Assembly (NCBI GenBank): GCA_022478985.1
Contig: JAKSZP010008018.1
Span: 112,551 to 176,550 of the forward strand
Origin: Massospora cicadina
Taxonomy: Eukaryota > Entomophthoromycota > Entomophthoromycetes > Entomophthorales > Entomophthoraceae
Direction: 5' to 3'
Length of the DNA stretch: 64,000 bases
A program made the translations under genes and the position numbers. Shown piece after piece: positions 57,166-64,000 of the stretch. The notes under the pieces are model-generated. The model did not search any database. It was not told where the DNA came from and was given only the letters and a program-made list of their open reading frames with translations. Within the stretch, counting starts at the first letter, position 1, and the number at the start of each line of letters is the position of its first letter.

Positions 57166-57651
57166 ATGGACAAATTTAAATTAAACAAACGGGTTTTGCT
57201 TAGGAAGCACATTCAGACAATGCTGGTGGAGTCTTCAAAGCTGGGCCTGGGGGTGATGGCCTTGGATAACGTCGGGCAATCTGTTGCTGTTATTAGAATA
57301 TGGTCGTTTACATCTAAAAACGTGTCTTATAATAAAAACACCACATATACCTCTGAATCATATTTGCTCTCATATGGCTCAGAGATGGAACCTACTCCTA
57401 AGTATCAAATCACCCCTGAAAACCCCCGTTTGGCCTCTTCTATGATTTGCAGCACTCAGGAGGTTGAAAAGGAGCTTTGTTTACAATACAAAAATGTTTA
57501 TGTTACTTCTAGGGATATGGTGGGATATGTGGCCTCAGTAGTAAGAGTGGTCAAATATCCCTCCCCATTATTGATTCAAAAACATACCAGGGTGACATCA
57601 AAATGTCAGATGATGAGATTGTTGGTGATGTTCTGGCGCTTTCTGCTATAA
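57166..57651 (+). CDS. G first ORF, unrecognised (gag position)
   Basis: 161 codons from ATG 57166, occupying the gag position. It starts MDKFKLNKRVLLRKHIQTML, a basic helical N-terminus, and contains YKNVYVTSRDMVGYVASVV near the end. It overlaps the protease frame by about 50 bp in the -1 phase, the usual gag-pol arrangement. It is far shorter than a normal gag (about 300 residues) and no capsid or zinc knuckle is clear. Probably a truncated or frameshifted gag. Confidence 0.5.
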   Translation: MDKFKLNKRVLLRKHIQTMLVESSKLGLGVMALDNVGQSVAVIRIWSFTSKNVSYNKNTTYTSESYLLSYGSEMEPTPKYQITPENPRLASSMICSTQEVEKELCLQYKNVYVTSRDMVGYVASVVRVVKYPSPLLIQKHTRVTSKCQMMRLLVMFWRFLL

Positions 57652-58200
57652 ATAAAGACCATTCAGGGTATTTTCTACTGACTGCTACCCTTTCCTCACC
57701 TTTAGGGAAATTCAGCACCACTATTCTGGTGGATACTGGCGCCTCTGAAAACTTTATGGATCAAAGCCTAGCCAACTACCTTGAGCTGAGTTACTTACCA
57801 GGTGGTATGGTTAGAGGAGGGGCGTCACAAGGTAAACCCTCTTTGAAGATCATTGGTACTTTGTACTATCAGGTTGGCAAGTATCACTTGTCCGAACACT
57901 TCCAAGCTACCAATATCCTCTTGTACCCTATCATCTTGGGTGTGGAGTAGTGGCGGAAGTTTGACGTCAGAACCAACTTGAAAGAGAATACCCTATTCCT
58001 TGCTTTAAAGAATGGTCGCACATTAGTTGTGCCTCTGTCAGAAGAGAACGCCCAGGGAAAATTACCCTCTGGCCCCACCTTCACCCTTATAGCCTTGCCC
58101 CTTTGCTGAAGCCCTCAGTGAAAATTCCTATACCTTCTTACTTGAAAGGTTTGGAATCCTCTTTTGATGTAGCATCTGCCAACGCACTCCCTGAGCACTC
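57603..58200 (+). pseudogene. G aspartic protease
   Basis: An open frame 57603-57950 contains TTILVDTGASENFMDQSLAN with the catalytic D-T-G-A at 57732-57743 intact, followed by the LKIIGTLYY and IILGVE blocks (the I-L-G helix end typical of Gypsy proteases reads ILGVE). The frame then meets a TAG at 57948. Confidence 0.85.
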
Positions 58201-58890
58201 TGAGTTCAATTGTGACTTCAAACTCACTGTGGATCTGGTGCGTAAATCTTCCCCCATTTACACATTGACTGTCCCTTAGGAAGAGGCGTTAGATGTGTGG
58301 GTGAAGGAGCAGTTAGCCAAAGGCGCTATTTTTAGCGTACCTCCCCTTTGTGCTCTACACTTCTCTTAGTTGAGAAGGCTGAAAGTACTCTACACCCATG
58401 CGTAGACTATGAGAACCTCAACAACTTCACTGTACCAGATCTACATCCCATCCCTTTGGACTCTCAGATTGTGCACTATGTGGAGAAGGCTAAAGTCTTT
58501 TCCAAGCTGGATTGCTTTAGTGCATTCAATCAGATTCTGATTAAAAAGGGACAAGAGTGGTTAACTGCCTTCCATACCAAAAAATGATTTTCCAGTTTTG
58601 GGTCATGCCCTTTGGGCTTAAGAATGCGCCTGCTATTTTTCAACGCCGCATTGATGCAGCGTTGGGGGACTTGTTAAGGGTATGCGCGGTTGCCTACAAA
58701 GACGATATCCTGGTGTTTTCCCCTAATCATGAGTCCCATGCAGTACACCTTTGGCAAGTGGTGGAGAGATTAAGGGCAGCCCGCCTTAAGCTAAAGATCA
58801 GCAAGTGTGAATTCTTCAAGTCCTAGGTCAATTTTTGGGCAACGTCGTGTTTAACCAAGGACACATGATAGCTCCAGACAAGGAGAAGGC
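58201..58890 (+). pseudogene. G reverse transcriptase
   Basis: Blocks: EEALDVWVKEQLAKGAIF near 58280, CVDYENLNNFTVPDLHPIPL at 58400-58460, AKVFSKLDCFSAFNQI at 58490-58540, VMPFGLKNAPAIFQRRIDAA at 58603 onward, then AYKDDILVFS where the usual Leu of YLDD is Lys (58695-58706; both Asp kept), and KLKISKCEFF. Shifts near 58370 and 58580. Confidence 0.92.
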
Positions 58891-59520
58891 TATTTGGGAG
58901 GTGCCACAAGCACCTCAGTCAAGGAATTGAGGAGCTTTTTGGGGATGTGTATGTTCCTCAAGAAGTTCACACCCAATCTTTCCGAGGTGGCAGCACCCTT
59001 ATATAAGGCTAGCGGCACAAAGGTGCTTCAGTGGTCCCTCGTTTTGGAGGATGCTTTCCAAGCAGTGAAGTGCACCCTGTTGTCCACGTCTGTCCTTCGC
59101 CATGTCGACCCTTCAAAAGAGTTCATTGTGTCTATTGATGCCTCCAACTTCACCATAGTGGCTGCCTTGTTATAAGTAGACGAAGATGGGATAGAGCTTT
59201 CCGTGGTATTTTTTTCTAGGAAAATGGCTCAGCCTGAGTTGAATTACGCCGTTTATGACAAAGAGTTACTAGCAGTGGTGGAGGCGCTGATTTATTGGTT
59301 TTTACTTGCGTGGCTCCTCCCAACCTTTCCATGTACATACAGATCACCGTGCCTTGCTGTACTAACGTGCCCCTCATGTCCTAACCCCACAGCAGACCCT
59401 TTGGCATGAGACCCTTGCCCAATTTGCATTTTCTTATGAGTTTACTAAGGGCAAGGAGAATGGTTTGTCAGATGCTTTGAGCTGCAACGCTGCACTAGCT
59501 CTCAAACTGAAGGAGGTAGA
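58891..59520 (+). pseudogene. G RNase H
   Basis: Connection TSVKELRSFLGMCMFLKKFT, then FIVSIDASNFTIVAALL at 59120-59175, VVFFSRKMAQPELNYAVYDK and ELLAVVEAL at 59200-59290, and HVHTDHRALLY near 59325 after a shift; the SDALS block near 59470. D, E, D positions are present. Two shifts and a stop. Confidence 0.9.
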
Positions 59521-60720
59521 GGTTCATACCACCCAGTTGATTATTTCACATGGTAAGATTTTATCCTAAATTCCCGCTTCCCCGGCCAACACGCCAGCGC
59601 TTGAACTTCTGGAAAATTCTGAGGAATACAGTATGTTCAGAAAGGTAGTCCTTTTTCAGCCGTTATCAGCTGTATATACTATGGTACTTGCTAAAAGCGC
59701 TTTAATCAGGATGACTTATCCAGGGGTTATCACATAAAGGATGAGATGGTGTGGTTTCATGGGTGCCTATGTGTTCCTTCTGGACAACTGCGCCTGGAGA
59801 TCATCTGGGACCATCATGATGGACTCACCGTTGGTCATCCTGGGAAAGCAAAGACCTTGGAGTTAATACGATGCACATACAACTGGAAGGGCTTGGCTGC
59901 TCAGGTGGGGCGGTATTGTAAAGAGTGCTTGATCTGCAATCAAATAGAACCAAATCGTCAATCTTTAGCGGGGTTGCTGGTACCAGTACAGAAGGCTGAA
60001 GGGTCTTGGACTTCCCTATCAATGGATTTCATTGTGGAATTACCTGTCTCGGATGGTTATGATGCATCATGGTGGTGGTGGACCATTTTACGAAGTTCCC
60101 CTCTTTATTCCTTGCAGAATGACAATAACCGCGGCTGAGATGGCTAGGCTTTTCGTCACTCATGTGTTTGTGCTGCATGGGGTTCCATAAGAGATTATTA
60201 GTGACCGGGGACCCCAGTTTACCTCTGACTTTTAGGAAGAGTTGTGTAAGACTATTCAGAATTTCCTCTGCCGTTCAACTGCCTATCACCCCCAATCAGA
60301 TGGGCAGACTAAATGGGTGGTCCAGTGCTTGGAACAGTTCCTGCAGTGTTACACTGCCGCGGATAATTTAGATTGGGTTTCTCACCTTTCTATGGCCCAA
60401 TTTAGCTACAACAACACTTTGCTTTCTTCGATAAGTTGTTCTCCTTTTTCGCCAACCATGGGTTTAACCCAACCTTTAACATGGAGCCCAGCTGTGGATC
60501 TAAATTTGAAGCAGTTTGGACTTTGCCAATACTATCAAGAAGGTCCACCAGGGGGTTTCCACAAGTTTGGAGGCGGCAATGCAAGTTTACAAGGAGAATG
60601 CTGATGGTAAGCGCTGAGTGAGTCCAGCGTACAAGGAAAAGGATCTCATGATGCTTAATGCTTGTAACATCCCTATCAAGCCACCATGAAAAAAGCTGGG
60701 ACCAAAGAGGATTAGTCCTT
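59521..60720 (+). pseudogene. G integrase; catalytic Glu replaced
   Basis: HHCC zinc-binding domain: HHDGLTVGHPGKAKTLELI near 59812-59870 and CKECLICNQ near 59922. Core: SLSMDFIVELPVSDGYD at 60010 onward (first Asp), IISDRGPQFTSDF near 60190-60235 (second Asp), and YHPQSDGQTKWVVQCLEQF near 60285-60340, where the family has QTERVNQ: codons AAATGG at 60311-60316 give Lys-Trp. The frame shifts near 60090 and 60240. The C-terminal region reads RFIRKVGHASYLLDLP. Confidence 0.92.
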
Positions 60721-60737
60721 ACCGCTTTATTAGAAAG

Positions 60738-61058
60738 GTGGGCCATGCCTCATACCTGTTGGATCTTCCCTCTTCATTTCAGATCTTCTCTGTCTTTAAT
60801 GAAAGCAAATTGACGTTGTTTGAGGGCCCGCCACCAGAGACTCCAAAGGCTTATCTCGTGGATGGGGCGCCAGAGTGGGAAGTGGATAAAATAGTAGCCT
60901 CCCTCCGTCTTAAAAGAAGACTTGAGTATTTGGTATCTTGGAAGGTTTTTGACGCTGCAGAGAACAGTTGTGTACCAGCGTGTGACTGTGTGAATGCCAA
61001 GACCTGATTGAAACTTACCATAAGCGTTACCCCCAGGCCGCCAGATCTCAACCCAAAC
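60738..61058 (+). pseudogene. G integrase tail with chromodomain
   Basis: An open frame 60738-61007 ends in a chromodomain: APEWEVDKIVASLRLKRRLE and YLVSWKVFDAAENSCVP, at about 60870-60985. Chromodomains of this lineage bind histone H3 methyl-lysine and steer integration to heterochromatin. Two of the aromatic-cage positions are kept (the W of EWEV and the W of SWK) while the third (ENSWEP in relatives) is Cys. A stop at 61005 is followed by IETYHKRYPQ, probably the original end. Confidence 0.88.
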
Positions 61059-61143
61059 CAACAGTTGCCACAATGAAGTTAGCCCCAACCTACAAGAACT
61101 TTTCCCTGGCGCAGGCCCCTGGAGAGGGGGGCTGAGCCCCGTT

Positions 61144-61155
61144 GGGAGGAGAGGG
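61144..61155 (+). other. G polypurine tract
   Basis: GGGAGGAGAGGG just before TAA and the 3' LTR; plus-strand primer of reverse transcription. Confidence 0.75.
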
Positions 61156-61158
61156 TAA

Positions 61159-62012
61159 TGTCATGGTTGGAAAATGACATCATCCTTGCAAACGTTAGAG
61201 ACAAAGATGCTTGCAGGGAGGCTAAGAAGTTGAAGTTAACAGTCCTACCTGACCTCAAGCATACCATAGACCAACGCTGGGTTAAGGCTAAATATGCTAA
61301 GTTGGTCCTATGGAAGTAAGCGAAGGTTGGCCCTGTATGAGAGTAGGGGCGTTAAATTGAACTAGCTTTTTTACAACGGAAAATGGTTTAATTCAGTTTT
61401 TGGGTGAACGGGGTTTCAAAACCCTTTGAGTTTTCACATTATCCATCTCGGGTCAACCGTTTTTACAATCAATCACCTAAGTTTGGTCAATTACTCAATA
61501 TAGCATTTTGCCCAATGGAAGTGTGTGCCTATTGGCGCGCCTTGGCTTAGACCTGCTTCGTTCAATTGATTGTTTTGATGAATTTCCTTAAATTTTTAAT
61601 GGTGTGACAAACTTACTCTGTTGGTTAAATTCTCCCCTAAATAAAGTCCTTCTTAGTACACCATCTTATTATGTTATCTCGGATATTCCTGTGCATGGAC
61701 CTCTTTGAGGAGGTCTCGTGCAACATTAACAATTTAATTTGTACAACAGTGAGTCTATCCTCCAGTGCACCATTGGGACGCCCAGGTTCCCTTCAACCTA
61801 GACCGCCTAAATCTTACCCCTCCATGCACCTCGAAGCTCCTTTTTGGTTAAGTATCCTTGGAATAACCCTTTCCTTCCTATGTTACTCCAGCCCAAGCAC
61901 CCTCCATGGGAATTTAATAACTTTTATACTATTGACTAGTTTCCTGGCGTTGGCCCTGTGCACTTTGCACTTCCACGCTGGAAATGGGAGAGTTATAGAG
62001 ACTTTCCTTACA
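61159..62012 (+). repeat. G 3' LTR
   Basis: 854 bp, direct repeat of 56055-56907, roughly 88-90% alike by eye over the first 400 bases. The LTR reading frame here starts at an ATG formed across the LTR border (61158-61160, MSWLENDIILANVRDKDACR) and is shifted by a one-base deletion near 61300. Confidence 0.92.
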
Positions 62013-62017
62013 CTGTG

Positions 62018-62640
62018 ACCTAATGATAAATATATATTATATTATTAAAACGGCGGAAGGCAGGAAAAGGTTTCAGATGGATGCCTTCACCATGATTATC
62101 TTATGTGACTTTTCAATGAGAGTACCATTAACTCATTTGAAAGTGCCGTTGGTCTCAGGGTGGTATGGCATAGACAATACCCCACCTATACCCATTAAGT
62201 CATTAAAATTAGAAATAATCTGGGATGTAAAGTTTGTCCCATTATCTGTCAGCAGAAACTGAGGGCATCCATGTGAATAGATGATATCCTCTGAGGTGAA
62301 CTTGATCATTATCATGGCGCCCAATTTTTGGACTGCTTTGGTCTCTACTTGGTGAGGTGAACAATGGCTACAATTATATATTTAAAATGTCCTGACATAT
62401 TGGCCAGAGGGCCCACCTTATCAATAGAAATGATATGCCACGCAAAAGTTAGATTTAACCAGTTGATTAAGAGTAGCTTTCTGGTAGGGTCCATCCACCT
62501 GGTATTCCTTACAACAGCGGAGGATCTCATGAACGTCAAAATCCATAGATCTTAATAGTGGTGCTGTTTCAAATAATTCAAATTTTTTCATGAAACCACT
62601 GTGCCCCACCACCTTGTAGGCCCCAATAATATTGGTTCAC
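62018..62640 (-). pseudogene. I integrase core remnant
   Basis: Right to left: the zinc-binding end DPTRK-like region near 62490, the core start AWHIISIDKVGPLANMSGHF near 62400-62460, KYIIVAIVHLTK, then CPQFLLTDNGTNFTSQII near 62210-62265 (second Asp kept) and HPETNGTFK followed by a TGA near 62133-62150, where relatives read VERVNGTL. The Glu codon is AAA and the Arg codon TGA. Confidence 0.85.
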
Positions 62641-62869
62641 TCTGTTAGTTGGGGTATCCAAAATGCTGATTAATTAGTATCTCATAAAGCTTTCATCTTT
62701 TGACAACCGTGTCTATCCATAAATTTTCTAAGCTGTGCTGAACTTCCAATTTATTACCATATTTTTGAGTCAGTATCTTATCAAAATAATTCATTGGCCA
62801 CACTGGCCACCAAGGATATGGTGGGCAGTCAAGATAACCCATCAGCGATTTGATGCTTGATGTGCCAGG
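62641..62869 (-). other. I integrase-RNase H linker
   Basis: Aligns with A2 41700-41930 (start of the integrase and the end of RNase H). Decayed; no motif beyond the alignment. Confidence 0.5.
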
Positions 62870-62883
62870 TTGGTGCTGAATTT

Positions 62884-63129
62884 AAATTTAAATTTTATAC
62901 GAGGGGGCCGGACCTGGGGACGGTACCGCACCGATTAGGGAAGTGAAGAAAATGGGAAAGGAGGATAAAACCCAGAAAACCTCCATGCGCGGCGTATGAT
63001 AGGCCAGGAACTCCATAGACCGCCTTTGCTATTCGCTATCTCGGTTCGGGGCATTGGCGCGCAAAACCAACACAGTCAAAATCGTCCCCTACCCAAAGTC
63101 CATTACTGGGATCGAACTCGGGAGGCAGT
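62884..63129 (-). mobile_element. SINE 1: tRNA-related SINE with 14-bp duplication
   Basis: Flanked by TTGGTGCTGAATTT at 62870-62883 and 63130-63143; the homologous A2 site near 41925-41940 is uninterrupted. On the minus strand the head carries a box-B element GAGTTCGATCCC (63108-63119), then a GC-rich body and an A/T-rich tail (TAAAATTTAAATTT). No box A, so it is 5' truncated. GC content is well above the surroundings. It differs from SINE 2 in the body. Confidence 0.8.
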
Positions 63130-63143
63130 TTGGTGCTGAATTT

Positions 63144-63600
63144 GAAAATCATAAGTTTGTAATCTTGAATCACACCTGTCAAGCCGCCCTATAAACTTTT
63201 TTAGATTCTGTAACCAATGAAGAAAGGTATAATCGTTACTACAGTAAAGTGTACTCCATGGATGTGAACCCAGATTTGTTTAGCTTTTTAAACTACTGCC
63301 ATGCACTCCTTCTCAGTCAACGTATAGCTAAATTCATGAACATTAAGGTTCAGCTACATTAAAATAGGATACTTAATTCTATCAGAACTACGTTGAGATA
63401 ACACCACCCCAATGGCGGCGAGAGAAGCGTCCATTTAAAAATTAACGGCTTATCAAAACTAGGGTATATTAACAGTGGCGATTGGATAAGGTAAAGCCTG
63501 AGTTTTTATAGGCTAGCTGGCATTTCCCTATCCACTCAAAATGGTAAACCGTTCTTGAGGTGAATTAGTGGCTCACCTAGTTTGCTGAAGTTTTCTACAA
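63144..63600 (-). pseudogene. I RNase H remnant
   Basis: Right to left: the DASLAAIGVV-like block near 63405-63445 (first Asp), TEKECMAVV near 63290-63325 with Glu, and the HGVHFTVV-type block near 63235-63265. It aligns with A1 200-600. Broken in several phases. Confidence 0.7.
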
Positions 63601-64000
63601 ACTGGCGGTAGTAGCCGATCATTCCAAGGAAATTGAACTTTGTACTTACTATTAAAACACCATTTGTTCATTTGCTTCAACCTTGCTGGCACAAGCTACA
63701 AGCCATGTTTACAATGACGAAACCCAAATATTCCAACTGTTCACAGAAAAGGTTACACTTACTTGGCTTTATCTTAACATCAGCCCTAATGAGCTGGTAG
63801 AAATCTCCCTTAAGGCGTTGCAGATGATCCCTGAAATTTCTGGAAAAAAATGTCGATGTCATATAAATAAACTAGGATGTAGGAAATTTTTAAATCGCCA
63901 AGGATGCTATCCATAGCCCTCTGAAAGGTCGCGGGGCATTGCATAGCCCCCTGCAGATTTTTTGTTTTTTGTAAGAGGCACTGTGCCATAATCATAGCGC
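63601..64000 (-). pseudogene. I reverse transcriptase remnant (runs off the window)
   Basis: Right to left: CPATFQRAMDSILGDLKIS, then LVYLYDIDIF where YLDD is YLYD (63858-63869), DHLQRLKGDFYQLIRADVKI and KPSKCNLFCEQLEYLGFVI near 63720-63790. The N-terminal part lies beyond 64000. Confidence 0.85.

Larger units (their letters stand above)
56055..62012 (+). mobile_element. Complete chromovirus G (Ty3/Gypsy with chromodomain), 6.0 kb
   Basis: Plus-strand element with LTRs of 853 and 854 bp, a protease-RT-RNase H-integrase-chromodomain pol and a polypurine tract. Inserted into element I; the flanks CCATG (56050-56054) and CTGTG (62013-62017) look like a 5-bp duplication with two transitions. No A/C-type primer site follows the 5' LTR, so it used another primer. 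Pol is broken by stops and shifts. Gag is short and not recognised. Confidence 0.93.
55561..64000 (-). mobile_element. Ty3/Gypsy element I, interrupted by chromovirus G and SINE 1
   Basis: Minus-strand pol of the A/B/C type. The polypurine tract and integrase tail are at 55565-56054; the remainder continues at 62013 after G, through integrase, RNase H and RT to the window end. The A2 sequence near 41060-41090 shows the uninterrupted form of the G insertion site. 5' parts lie outside the window. Confidence 0.85.

Noticed and set aside
1..64000. Repeat-induced point mutation (RIP) as the cause of the decay
   Set aside because: Stops arise from several kinds of change, including transversions and indels; CpG loss is visible but a specific RIP signature cannot be established by eye.
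1..64000. CRISPR arrays, bacterial operons, riboswitches
   Set aside because: No short regularly spaced repeats, no prokaryotic gene layout; content is eukaryotic retroelements.

Overview
This window is a eukaryotic, gene-poor transposon graveyard. I see no intact host gene, tRNA or rRNA gene, CRISPR array or operon. Almost everything is decayed Ty3/Gypsy LTR retrotransposon sequence in several families, plus one LINE, one mariner fragment, two tRNA-related SINEs and one unexplained insertion. The reading frames are broken by stops and frameshifts, so the entries describe fossils. The host is not identifiable with certainty. The reverse transcriptase style, a chromodomain Gypsy element and the LINE would suit an early-diverging fungus with a giant repeat-rich genome (an entomophthoralean-like genome is my guess). 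The mariner fragment looks arthropod-type, so an arthropod host or horizontal transfer is also possible.

Layout. 1-4358: element A1 (minus), inserted into B1 (plus, 4359-9175). 9190-9655: lone D-type LTR. 10612-28284: element D1 (plus), split by the complete element C (plus, 14458-22950, target duplication GGAAC) and by a mariner fragment (24380-24910). 28300-29225: diverged K-type LTR (minus). 29280-33045: element E (plus). 33841-37000: AT-rich chromovirus-like remnants F and F2. 37560-47660: a second D copy (D2), interrupted by a solo LTR (38065-38905) and by complete element A2 (minus, 40134-47412); A2 itself contains insertion K (42825-44193, target duplication CTCCG). 48060-52640: LINE (plus), interrupted by a SINE and a 689-bp insertion carrying an unknown reading frame. 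55561-64000: element I (minus), split by complete chromovirus G (plus, 56055-62012) and by a SINE (62884-63129).

Relations. A, B, C and I share an integrase and RT style. A, C, D and a site at 54282 share one primer binding site, so they probably used the same tRNA primer. G belongs to the chromodomain lineage, and its LTRs are related to the solo LTR at 38 kb and more distantly to the K-type insertions. Insertion order can be read directly: D before C and the mariner, D2 before A2 before K, I before G and the SINE, B1 before A1.

The least conventional signals are a reading frame conserved inside LTRs of the G/K group, an antisense reading frame of about 380 codons between pol and the 3' LTR of element C, and the 689-bp insertion at 49.8-50.5 kb with a 14-bp target duplication.
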